The notes beneath the pieces were generated by a model. The model searched no databases, was not told where the DNA came from, and worked only from the letters and a program-made list of their open reading frames with translations. The translations under genes and the position numbers were made by a program. Positions 46,327-55,843 of a stretch of 64,000 nt of DNA are shown here, piece after piece. The stretch is from Chitinophaga pollutisoli (GTDB lineage Bacteria > Bacteroidota > Bacteroidia > Chitinophagales > Chitinophagaceae). How positions within the stretch are numbered: position 1 is the stretch's first letter; each line of letters opens with the position of its first letter. Location of the stretch: the NCBI RefSeq assembly GCF_038396755.1, contig NZ_CP149822.1:1736001-1800000 (forward strand), read 5' to 3'.

Positions 46327-47576
46327 GCCCGATCCTCATGTATCTGCTAAAAGCCGCCCTGTATTCGGGCCTGCTGTTCGCCTATTATTGTGTGGCGCTC
46401 CGCAACCAACGGCAGCACCGCTGGAACCGGGCTTACCTCCTGACCCTCACGGCCGCCAGCCTCCAGCTCCCCCTTGTGCGCATCCCGCTCCCCGGCGACG
46501 CCGCCGCTTCTTCCGCCATCCTGCGGTACACCGCGGCCGCATTCGAAGTGAATGGAGGCGGTGCTTCCGGCAACGCAGGTTCCTGGCAATGGGCCTGGAT
46601 CGCCTACGCACTCGTGGCCGCCACGCTGCTCAGCCGCTTCGGTTACGCCATATGGCAGCTGCGCAACCTCATCCGCGGGGGCCGCAGGCAGGTGTCATCC
46701 ACTTACCAGCTAATCCTCCACCCTTCCGTTTCCTCACCATTCAGCTTCTTCCGGTACATCTTCTGGAACCCCGGCACGGAGACCCTTTCCGCCGAAGGCC
46801 GCCACATGCTTCAGCACGAGCAGGCGCATATCCGCAAAGGCCATAGCTGGGATACGCTTTTCATGGAAACGGTTACGGCCCTCTGCTGGATCAATCCCTT
46901 CTTCCATCTCGTGAAGAAAGAATTATCGATCGTCCATGAATTCGAAGCCGACGAAGTGCCCGCAGGAAACGGACAAACGGCCGCATATGCCGAAAACCTC
47001 CTCCGCCAGGCGCTGCATGCTCCTTCCGCCCAATTGCTCATTCACCATTTTTCTCAACCGCCCGTAAAACGCAGAATTATGATGCTTACCCGCCATTCCA
47101 AAACACGTCATGCCGCCATCCGCAAACTGATGGCACTCCCCCTCGCCGCAGGTATCCTTTTCGCTACCTCCTGCACACAGCAGGATCCAGCCGCACCGGT
47201 AGCGGAAACACCCTCCCCTGCTCCGGAAGCCGTACAATCTGCCCCCACGGCCAGTAACGAAATCTTCACTTTGGTGGAGCAACCGCCCAGCTTCATCGGG
47301 GGAGACGAAGCGCTGAATGTATACCTGGGCGACAACATCCGCTATCCCAAAGAAGCCATTGATAAAGACACCAAAGGAACCATTTTTGTGCAATTCGTGG
47401 TACGGGCCGACGGCTCCATCTCTGACGTAAAAACTGTCGGAAAAGTGATCGGAAGCGGACTGGAACAAGAGTCCATCCGTGTCGTAAAAAATATGCCCAA
47501 ATGGAAGGCTGGCAAGCAAAACGGCAAGTTTGTAAACGTTCAGTTCGTGCTGCCCATCCGTTTCGTGTTGGAATAG
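46323..47576 (+). CDS. BlaR1-like M56 peptidase fused to a TonB C-terminal domain
   Basis: A 417-aa inner-membrane protein. Helices at about 5-25, 36-55, 88-110 and 268-284 frame a zinc-peptidase domain with HEQAH (165-169) and HEFEAD (205-210) as the likely third ligand, typical of M56/BlaR1. After the last helix there is a Pro/Ala-rich linker (DPAAPVAETPSPAPEAVQSA, about 288-307) and a TonB C-terminal domain (about 335-417: IRYPKEAIDKDTKGTIFVQF, MPKWKAGKQNGK). In place of the penicillin-binding sensor of true BlaR1 there is this TonB-like domain, so the signal is probably not a beta-lactam. Coupled to the repressor gene. Confidence 0.93.
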   Translation: MSPILMYLLKAALYSGLLFAYYCVALRNQRQHRWNRAYLLTLTAASLQLPLVRIPLPGDAAASSAILRYTAAAFEVNGGGASGNAGSWQWAWIAYALVAATLLSRFGYAIWQLRNLIRGGRRQVSSTYQLILHPSVSSPFSFFRYIFWNPGTETLSAEGRHMLQHEQAHIRKGHSWDTLFMETVTALCWINPFFHLVKKELSIVHEFEADEVPAGNGQTAAYAENLLRQALHAPSAQLLIHHFSQPPVKRRIMMLTRHSKTRHAAIRKLMALPLAAGILFATSCTQQDPAAPVAETPSPAPEAVQSAPTASNEIFTLVEQPPSFIGGDEALNVYLGDNIRYPKEAIDKDTKGTIFVQFVVRADGSISDVKTVGKVIGSGLEQESIRVVKNMPKWKAGKQNGKFVNVQFVLPIRFVLE

Positions 47577-47597
47577 GTTAACTTTCAACAATAATCG

Positions 47598-47632
47598 AAA
47601 AGCCGGCGGCCCAAACGGACCGCCGGCTTTCG
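47598..47632 (+). terminator. terminator after the BlaR1-like gene
   Basis: AGCCGGCGG (47601-47609) pairs with CCGCCGGCT (47620-47628), with A4 before and a short T run after. It lies between convergent genes and may serve purM as well. Confidence 0.7.
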
Positions 47633-47649
47633 TGTATGCATGATTGCGA

Positions 47650-48828
47650 TTATTTGTATTCGAAAGTTCCGTACTCGCTTTTCACTGTTACTTTTTTCTC
47701 GGGAGCCGCTTCCACACGGCCCACGATCTTCGCGTCGATGTTGTAGGTCTGGCTGATGCGGATAAGATCTTCCGCGATTTCAGCGGGAACGTACAATTCC
47801 ATGCGGTGGCCCATATTGAACACCTGGTACATCTCCCTCCATTCGGCGCCGGATTGCTCGCGGATCAGCTGGAACAACGGGGGAACGGGGAAGAGATTAT
47901 CCTTGATGACGTGCAGGTTTTCGATGAAGTGCAGCACCTTGGTTTGCGCGCCACCGCTGCAATGCACCATGCCGTGGATCTGCGGGCGGAACTGCTCCAG
48001 CATGTGGCGGATCACCGGCGCGTAGGTGCGCGTGGGCGACAGTACCAGTTTGCCGGCGGTGATCTGGCCGAATCCCGGAACGTCGACCATATCGGTCAGC
48101 GCTTTTTTCCCGGAGAACACAAGCTCCTGCGGGATGGCGGGGTCGAAGGATTCGGGGTATTTTTCGGCGACGGTTTTGTTGAAAACGTCGTGGCGCGCGG
48201 AGGTGAGGCCGTTGCTGCCCATGCCGCCGTTGTATTCGCGTTCGTAGGTGGCCTGGCCGTAGGATGCGAGCCCTACCACCACGTCTCCCGCCTGGATGCG
48301 GTCGTTGGAGATCACATCGCTGCGCTTCATCCTGGCGGTAACGGTGGAGTCCACGATCACGGTGCGCACAAGGTCGCCCACGTCCGCGGTTTCGCCGCCG
48401 GTGCTGTAGATGCCCATGCCATAAGAGCGGAGCTCTTCGAGGATTTCTTCGGTACCGTTGATGATGGCGGCGATCACTTCGCCGGGGATGAGGTTTTTAT
48501 TGCGGCCGATGGTGGAAGACAACAGGATGTTATCCGTGGCGCCCACGCAGAGGAGGTCGTCGGTGTTCATGATGATCGCGTCCTGCGCGATGCCGCGCCA
48601 TACGCTGAGGTCCCCCGTTTCTTTCCAGTAAGCGTAAGCCAGGGAGGATTTGGTGCCCGCCCCGTCGGCGTGCATGATATTGCACCACTGTTCGTCACCA
48701 CCGAGCAGGTCGGGGATGATTTTGCAGAAAGCGCGGGGGAAGAGCCCCTTGTCAATATTCCGGATGGCGTTGTGCACATCCTCTTTGCCGGCAGAGACGC
48801 CTCTTTTGGCGTAAAGGTTTTGGTCCAC
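47650..48828 (-). CDS. purM: phosphoribosylformylglycinamidine cyclo-ligase (AIR synthase)
   Basis: ATP-dependent ring closure of FGAM to AIR in purine synthesis. At 392 aa it is somewhat longer than the E. coli enzyme. Family motifs: IMHADGAGTKSSLAY, DLLCVGATDNILLSSTIGRN, YSTGGETADVGDLV, GLASYGQATYEREYNGGMGSNG and HCSGGAQTK. It diverges from ribF, with promoter elements that overlap. Confidence 0.96.
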   Translation of the reverse strand: MDQNLYAKRGVSAGKEDVHNAIRNIDKGLFPRAFCKIIPDLLGGDEQWCNIMHADGAGTKSSLAYAYWKETGDLSVWRGIAQDAIIMNTDDLLCVGATDNILLSSTIGRNKNLIPGEVIAAIINGTEEILEELRSYGMGIYSTGGETADVGDLVRTVIVDSTVTARMKRSDVISNDRIQAGDVVVGLASYGQATYEREYNGGMGSNGLTSARHDVFNKTVAEKYPESFDPAIPQELVFSGKKALTDMVDVPGFGQITAGKLVLSPTRTYAPVIRHMLEQFRPQIHGMVHCSGGAQTKVLHFIENLHVIKDNLFPVPPLFQLIREQSGAEWREMYQVFNMGHRMELYVPAEIAEDLIRISQTYNIDAKIVGRVEAAPEKKVTVKSEYGTFEYK

Positions 48829-48857
48829 GAATGATCCTTTGGTTTGCGATTAAAGTG

Positions 48858-48865
48858 CAAAAGTA
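48858..48865 (-). promoter_or_regulatory. possible purM -7 element
   Basis: CAAAAGTA on the plus strand reads TACTTTTG on the minus strand (TAnnTTTG). It would start transcription about 20 nt before the purM ATG. No -33 element is found at normal distance. Confidence 0.4.
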
Positions 48866-48894
48866 TTGTAATCCCGTCAAAACATTTAGATTTG
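48865..48894 (+). promoter_or_regulatory. probable ribF promoter
   Basis: ATTG at 48865-48868 and TAGATTTG at 48887-48894, 18 bp apart. Predicted start near 48901, 26 nt before the ribF ATG. The -33 part touches the -7 of the divergent purM promoter. Confidence 0.55.
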
Positions 48895-48926
48895 CACGGC
48901 GTTTTTGCAAATATGACCGTTCCACC

Positions 48927-49862
48927 ATGCAGGTTCACAGAGATTTAAAGAAATTGCCCGCTTTCCGGAATGCCGTGATCACCATCGGTACTTTCGACGG
49001 GGTGCATACCGGGCACCAGCACATCCTCCAGCAACTGCAGGAAGCCGCGCACGCATGCAACGGGGAAACGGTCATCATCACCTTCGACCCGCACCCGCGG
49101 GAAGTATTGGCGGGCGACAAAACCGTGCGGCTGCTCACCACGCTCGAAGAAAAAATCGAGCTGCTGGCGCACTGGGGCATTCATCACCTGGTGGTGGTCC
49201 CCTTCACCCGCGAGTTCTCCGAGCTTTCCGCCACGGCTTACCTGGAAGATTTTCTCATCAGCACTTTCCGTCCGCACACCATCATCATCGGTTACGACCA
49301 CCGTTTCGGCCACAACCGCGAAGGCGGCCTCGAGTTGTTGGAAGCGGAGCAGGAAAAATATGGTTTCCGGCTGCTGGAAATCCCCCAGCAAGTGATCCAC
49401 GACGCCGCCGTCAGCTCCACCCGCATCCGTAAAAGCCTCCAGGAAGGCGACGTCCGTCTGGCCAGCGAGCTGCTCGGTTATCCGTATTTCCTGCAGGGCA
49501 AAGTGGTACACGGCGATAAAATGGGGCGCAAGCTCGGTTTTCCTACCGCCAACATCTCCCTCAACGATTACCGCAAACTCATCCCAGCGCAAGGCGTTTA
49601 CGCCGTAACGGTATCCGTCGGCAACGGCGGCGCGCTGTTGCAGGGCGCGCTCAACATCGGCACCCGCCCCACTTTCAATGGCTCGGAACTACGCATCGAA
49701 GTGTTCATCCTCGATTTCGACCGGGAAATTTATGACGCGGCTATCCGGGTCGATTTCCTGGAGTATATCCGGAGCGACCGCAGGTTCGACAGCGTGGAAG
49801 CGCTCGTCATGCAAATGAAAAACGATGTGGAGCAGGCCCGCGCGATCTCGTCAAGGCCGTAA
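48927..49862 (+). CDS. ribF: bifunctional riboflavin kinase/FAD synthetase
   Basis: Makes FMN and FAD from riboflavin. At 311 aa from the ATG at 48927 (MQVHRDLKKLPAFRNAVITIG). The adenylyltransferase half has GTFDGVHTGHQ (21-31, HxGH) and IIIGYDHRFGHNREG, and then SSTRIRKSLQEGDV. The kinase half has GRKLGFPTANI and YAVTVSVGNGGALLQGALNIGTRPTF. The last 12 nt overlap tail-to-tail with holA. Confidence 0.96.
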   Translation: MQVHRDLKKLPAFRNAVITIGTFDGVHTGHQHILQQLQEAAHACNGETVIITFDPHPREVLAGDKTVRLLTTLEEKIELLAHWGIHHLVVVPFTREFSELSATAYLEDFLISTFRPHTIIIGYDHRFGHNREGGLELLEAEQEKYGFRLLEIPQQVIHDAAVSSTRIRKSLQEGDVRLASELLGYPYFLQGKVVHGDKMGRKLGFPTANISLNDYRKLIPAQGVYAVTVSVGNGGALLQGALNIGTRPTFNGSELRIEVFILDFDREIYDAAIRVDFLEYIRSDRRFDSVEALVMQMKNDVEQARAISSRP

Positions 49863-50849
49863 GATCCTGTATACCATTTCCTTCATCAGTTCACCGTCTT
49901 CGTTACCGCTATCGCCGATGCCGATGCTGCGCAGGTTATATTGGGCGAGCAGCAAAATGGCGCGCTCAGTGCCGTTGGGACCGAAGTTCCTTGCGGCGGA
50001 CATGTAATCTTTCAAAAAGAACGGGTGCACGCCCAATGCAGCGGCCATTTCCTTTTCGCCGCCTTTGGCGCCGAAGAGGAGGTTGATTTTGGCGAAGTAG
50101 CCGTATAGGGACGGGATGACTACCTGTATCGGCGCGGCTTTGGGGTTGGCGGAGAAATATTTGATGATACGCATGGCCTTGCCGAGGTCCATCTGGCCGA
50201 TGGCGTTCTGCAGCTCGAACACGTTGTATTCCTTGCTGATACCCACGTATTTCTCGATATCGCCTTCATCGATTTTTTTGCCCTGCGGGAGGTTGACCAT
50301 CAGTTTTTCGATCTCGTTGGCGATGCGGCTGAGGTCGTTGCCGATGTGGTCGGCCAGCATGATGCAGGCTTTTTCGGAGATGGCGAGGCCCTGGGAGCGG
50401 ACGTACGCCTCTGCCCACTGGGGGATCTGGTTGTCGTAGAGTTTTTTGGTGGAGAGCATGACACCACGGTCTTTGACGAGCTTGGCCATTTTGGAGCGGC
50501 CGTCGAGCTTGCCTTGTTTGTGGGCCACGACGAATATGGTGGATTCGAGGGGTTTATCGATGTAGGGTTCGATTTTGAGGAGGTCGCGCATGCCCTGTGC
50601 TTCCTTGAGGATGACCACCTGGCGTTCGGCGAACATGGGATACCTGCGGCAGGCGTTGATGACGGTGGCCCAGTCGGTGTCTTTCCCGTACAGCACGGTG
50701 AGGTTGAAGCCTTTATCGGCTACAGTGAGCAGGTTGTGTTCGGCGTAGTTCACCACCTGGTCGATAAAGAAATCCTCCTCCCCTTCGAGCCAGTAGAGCG
50801 GTTTGAACTTATTGTTTTTCCATTCCTTGATGATATCCTGGTAATCCAT
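49851..50849 (-). CDS. holA: DNA polymerase III subunit delta
   Basis: Clamp-loader wrench subunit that opens the beta clamp. At 332 aa it shows the HolA pattern: KPLYWLEGEEDFFIDQVVNY at the start, RRYPMFAERQVVILKEAQGM, VVAHKQGKLDGRSKMAKLV, and the C-terminal domain PSLYGYFAKINLLFGAKGG. Located downstream of the exonuclease gene on the same strand (24-nt gap), so probably in one operon. Confidence 0.94.
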   Translation of the reverse strand: MDYQDIIKEWKNNKFKPLYWLEGEEDFFIDQVVNYAEHNLLTVADKGFNLTVLYGKDTDWATVINACRRYPMFAERQVVILKEAQGMRDLLKIEPYIDKPLESTIFVVAHKQGKLDGRSKMAKLVKDRGVMLSTKKLYDNQIPQWAEAYVRSQGLAISEKACIMLADHIGNDLSRIANEIEKLMVNLPQGKKIDEGDIEKYVGISKEYNVFELQNAIGQMDLGKAMRIIKYFSANPKAAPIQVVIPSLYGYFAKINLLFGAKGGEKEMAAALGVHPFFLKDYMSAARNFGPNGTERAILLLAQYNLRSIGIGDSGNEDGELMKEMVYRILRP

Positions 50850-50873
50850 AACCCTGTCTGTTTCAATCCAAAA

Positions 50874-51599
50874 TTAGCTGACTACTTCCACGCCGTTCTT
50901 TTCCATAAGGGGGAGCCCTTTGAAGCGGAGCAGGAGCTGGCCAACGGTGAGCACGTCTTTCTGGCAATACTCCGCGATGCGGCGGAGATTTTTTTCTTCC
51001 CAATATACTTTCCCGACCTGGCTGCCGTCGATATCGTCTTTCGGGGTGGGAATCCCGAGAACGGCGGCGAGCAGCTTGAGGGAGGTGTAGTTCCGGAAAT
51101 CCCCGAACCGCCAGATCTGTAGGGTGTCCAGCAGGGGCTGTTCCCAGGGTTTGAGCTGGTGGAGCTGGAGGGGAGCCGGGAGGGCGAGGCCGTTAATGAT
51201 AGCGCGGCGGCAAATATAGGGAATATCGAATTCGCGGATGTTATGCCCTGCGAACTGGAAGCGCTGCATTTTTTGATGGAATCGCGAAACGGTATCAAGA
51301 AATCCTGCGAGGATTTCTCTCTCGTCGTCTCCATAAAAAGATTTTATACGCAATTGATACTGACCATTTTCCGTAAAAAAGAACCCGACGGAAATACATA
51401 CGATCCTGCCGAATTCGGCCGTCAGCCCCGCTCTTTCGAAATAGTCGGCGGCGGGATTTTCAGAATCTGGCAAAGTTTTTGCATTCTTCTCTAACCATAG
51501 CGCCTGCAACTCGGCCGGGAGCTGATCCAACGAAGATGTTAGCGGAGTGGTTTCTATGTCAAGCAATAATAACTGGTCGAGCGCAACGGTATATAACAC
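50874..51599 (-). CDS. 3'-5' exonuclease of the PolB exonuclease type
   Basis: A 241-aa protein with DEDDy-type exonuclease motifs: Exo I LLLDIETTPL (D14, E16), Exo II FAGHNIREFDIPYICRR (D125) and Exo III YCQKDVLTV (Y211, D215). This corresponds to the family annotated as predicted 3'-5' exonuclease related to the PolB exonuclease domain. It could act in DNA repair or proofreading. In the same run as holA. Confidence 0.9.
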   Translation of the reverse strand: MLYTVALDQLLLLDIETTPLTSSLDQLPAELQALWLEKNAKTLPDSENPAADYFERAGLTAEFGRIVCISVGFFFTENGQYQLRIKSFYGDDEREILAGFLDTVSRFHQKMQRFQFAGHNIREFDIPYICRRAIINGLALPAPLQLHQLKPWEQPLLDTLQIWRFGDFRNYTSLKLLAAVLGIPTPKDDIDGSQVGKVYWEEKNLRRIAEYCQKDVLTVGQLLLRFKGLPLMEKNGVEVVS

Positions 51600-51705
51600 A
51601 GCCTACAATTTTTATAAGCGTGTAATTTAGTTAAATTTTAACGTTTCAATTTCGAGGGAAAAATTTTACCCATATAACAATCTAATATCAAAAACATCAA
51701 TCACT

Positions 51706-52665
51706 ATGGCGGAAAACACCTTTAACGCTGGAACGCCCAATCCCGGGCCTGAAAAACCAAAAAGCAACAAGAACGGCCTCATATACGGTATCCTCATCGC
51801 TGCACTCGTAGGCACCTGGGGTTACATGTATTATGACAAGAGCCAGTCCAGCAAGGAGATCGCTATCAAAGAAAACCAGCTGGACACGATTACCAATTCC
51901 CGTAACGAGCTGCAGGCGGAATACGACGCCGCCCAGGCCCGGCTGGATGATCTGATCTCCCAAAATAGCCGGATGGACAGTCTCGTGAAAAGCAAGGATA
52001 AAGAAATCGCGGACATGAAAGGCCGTATCACCAGCATTCTCAGCAACAAAAACGCCACCGCCGCCCAGCTGGCGGAAGCGCGCAGGCTGATCGAAGAGCT
52101 GAAATCCAGAACCGAAGGTTATGTGCAGACGATCGAACGCCTCGAAGGCGAGAAAATCGTGCTGGCAGGCGAGCGTGATTACGCCCGCAAGGAGCGCGAC
52201 TCCGTAACCACGGTGAAAGACAGCCTTGGCAAACGGGTGGATCTCGGCTCTGTGCTGCATGCATCCAATATCAAGCTGTCGCCCATCAACGTGCGTAAAA
52301 ACGGCAAGGAAGAAGTGACGACCAAAGCCAAACGCGCCGATATGATGCGCGTGTCTTTCGATCTCGATAACCGCATCGCTACCACCGGCGACAAGGAAAT
52401 TTACGTTTCCATTACGGCGCCTGACGGTTCCCCCCTCGCAGTGGAAGCCCTCGGCAGCGGCCGCTTCACCCTGGAAGATGGCACCGAGAAGCTCTACACC
52501 GTGAAGAAAACCGTTTCTTACCAATCCGGCGGCATCACACCCGTTAGCATGGACTGGAAACAGAATTCCGATTTCAAACCCGGCGACTACGCGGTAGAAA
52601 TCTACCAGGACGGCTTTAAAATCGGCGCAGGCAAAGTAAACCTGAAAAAAGGCGGCCTCTTCTAA
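51706..52665 (+). CDS. coiled-coil membrane-anchored protein of unknown function
   Basis: A 319-aa protein: a polar Pro/Asn-rich N-terminus, one membrane helix at about 24-42 (GLIYGILIAALVGTWGYMYY), a long coiled coil at about 50-170 (DTITNSRNELQAEYDAAQAR, RRLIEELKSRTEGYVQTIER), and a C-terminal beta-type domain (DADMMRVSFDLDNR-like stretch, GDKEIYVSITAPDGSPL, PGDYAVEIYQDGFKIGAG) resembling an Ig-like fold. The orientation suggests a periplasmic coiled coil and domain. I know similar uncharacterised proteins in Bacteroidota; no function can be given. Confidence 0.8.
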   Translation: MAENTFNAGTPNPGPEKPKSNKNGLIYGILIAALVGTWGYMYYDKSQSSKEIAIKENQLDTITNSRNELQAEYDAAQARLDDLISQNSRMDSLVKSKDKEIADMKGRITSILSNKNATAAQLAEARRLIEELKSRTEGYVQTIERLEGEKIVLAGERDYARKERDSVTTVKDSLGKRVDLGSVLHASNIKLSPINVRKNGKEEVTTKAKRADMMRVSFDLDNRIATTGDKEIYVSITAPDGSPLAVEALGSGRFTLEDGTEKLYTVKKTVSYQSGGITPVSMDWKQNSDFKPGDYAVEIYQDGFKIGAGKVNLKKGGLF

Positions 52666-52695
52666 AAAGAACGATAGACAATCCAACATTCATAG

Positions 52696-52731
52696 AAAAA
52701 GGGTATGGCTCCGGTCATACCCTTTCTTTTT
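52696..52731 (+). terminator. intrinsic terminator after the coiled-coil gene
   Basis: GGGTATG (52701-52707) pairs with CATACCC (52716-52722), extended by AAA/TTT, followed by TTTCTTTTT. Confidence 0.85.
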
Positions 52732-52905
52732 ACCCCCGGTTGTTAAAATTTGGTTATTCCAGATTAAAAAATATTAATATTAAAATAAAATTAACTTTCT
52801 TTGCGGTGAAATTACGAAGCGGCCTGGATAGAATGTTTTGTGGAGCCCTTCTCGGTAAATACCTATGCTAACGGAAATGGAATTGCGGACAGAAAACGAA
52901 ATTTT

Positions 52906-53325
52906 ATGAAGCAATTCGACAATAAAATTGACATGGCAAAGCATAAAGTAGTTTATGTAATCGACGACGATGAGATTTTCCACTTTATTGTAAAGAAGAT
53001 GTTTGGTTTGCAGGGATGGGACGTGAGGGTCAATTCCTTTTTATCTGCCGAAGACGCGATTGAGGATTTGAACGATTTCGCGGCCCGGCGCCTCCCCTGC
53101 CTCATCATTCTTGACATGAACATGCAGCGGATGAACGGCTGGGATTTCATCGAAGCTTTCCGGGAACTCAAAACGCGGCTCACCACAGATGTGCCCATAA
53201 TCATGTGTTCCTCTTCCATGAACATCCAGGACATGGAGAAAGTGAAAAGAACCCCCGAGCTGATGGCCTACATCACCAAACCGCTCGACAAACACAAAAT
53301 GAAAGTAATCGAAGAATATCTCTGA
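52906..53325 (+). CDS. single-domain response regulator
   Basis: A 139-aa CheY-like receiver without output domain. From the ATG at 52906: acidic pocket D20-D22 (YVIDDDEIF), phosphoacceptor D70 (CLIILDMNM), Ser switch at 101-104 (MCSSSMN) and K125 (YITKPLD). Starts at 52840 or 52933 are also possible; the receiver itself begins about residue 13. No histidine kinase is adjacent, so the partner is elsewhere. Proteins like this relay phosphoryl groups or bind partners directly. Confidence 0.92.
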   Translation: MKQFDNKIDMAKHKVVYVIDDDEIFHFIVKKMFGLQGWDVRVNSFLSAEDAIEDLNDFAARRLPCLIILDMNMQRMNGWDFIEAFRELKTRLTTDVPIIMCSSSMNIQDMEKVKRTPELMAYITKPLDKHKMKVIEEYL

Positions 53326-53360
53326 ACGCCAGAGAGCTAATACCCAAAAAAGTAACCCAT

Positions 53361-53391
53361 AAAAAAAGAGCGGACATGATCCGCTCTTTTT
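53361..53391. terminator. bidirectional terminator
   Basis: GAGCGGA (53368-53374) pairs with TCCGCTC (53380-53386), with A7 before and T5 after. It separates the response regulator from the convergent ABC-F gene. Confidence 0.9.
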
Positions 53392-53416
53392 ATTTTATAT
53401 CCAGGTTAAGTTCTGA

Positions 53417-55168
<1,752 letters not shown>

Positions 55169-55196
55169 TTATCAAGGACAATCAAATCATATTACC

Positions 55197-55763
55197 ATGA
55201 TCCACGAACTATCCAAATACTGGGGATATATTGTTTTCCGCGGCGTGATCGCTATCCTTTTCGCCATTTTCGCCTTCATCTGGCCAGCCCTCACCCTGTC
55301 GGTCCTCGTGATCTTCCTGGGGGCCTATTTCCTGGTCGACGGGATATTTTCCATCATCCATGGTTTCCAGATCATGAAAAAGGACGAAAGCTGGTGGACC
55401 TTCCTGCTGATTGGCCTCATGGGGATCATCGCTGGCGGGCTGATGCTCTTTATGCCGGGTATTACGGCGATTTTCCTGGTAACGCTGGTAGCTATCTGGG
55501 CCGTTGTGACAGGGCTCCTGGAAATTATTGTCGCCATCCGCCTGCGCAAGGAGCTTACAAACGAATGGATGCTCATCCTGGCGGGGATCCTGTCGGTTGT
55601 GTTCGGCATATTGCTGTTTATGCAGCCGGTTGTTGGCGTGGTCGTTTTAGCCTGGTATCTCGGCTTTTACGCCCTGTTCCTGGGCGTCTTCCTCCTTTCG
55701 GTGGGCTTCCGGCTGCGGAAAGTCCACAAGAGCTACGAAAATCAACATGGGAAACACGCCTGA
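55197..55763 (+). CDS. HdeD family membrane protein
   Basis: A 188-aa membrane protein with six hydrophobic helices in three pairs, the HdeD/DUF308 pattern: FRGVIAILFAIFAFIWPALT, FLGAYFLVDGIFSIIHGF, FLLIGLMGIIAGGLMLFMPG, LVAIWAVVTGLLEIIVAIRLR, ILAGILSVVFGILLFMQPV and WYLGFYALFLGVFLL. HdeD in E. coli is tied to acid resistance; the role here is unknown. Start at 55197 (MIHELSKYWG) rather than an upstream ATG at 55161. Confidence 0.9.
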   Translation: MIHELSKYWGYIVFRGVIAILFAIFAFIWPALTLSVLVIFLGAYFLVDGIFSIIHGFQIMKKDESWWTFLLIGLMGIIAGGLMLFMPGITAIFLVTLVAIWAVVTGLLEIIVAIRLRKELTNEWMLILAGILSVVFGILLFMQPVVGVVVLAWYLGFYALFLGVFLLSVGFRLRKVHKSYENQHGKHA

Positions 55764-55790
55764 TAAAGGTTTGCTTGTATGCATAGGGAT

Positions 55791-55820
55791 AAAAAAAGGC
55801 CTCCCGTTTTTCGGAAGGCC
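55791..55820 (-). terminator. terminator of the oligopeptidase gene
   Basis: AGGCCTCCCG pairs with CGGAAGGCC across a TTTTT loop. On the minus strand it is followed by seven T (A run 55791-55797). It lies 24 nt after the stop of the peptidase gene. Confidence 0.78.
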
Positions 55821-55843
55821 CTTTCTGTATGCAGTGAATGCGT

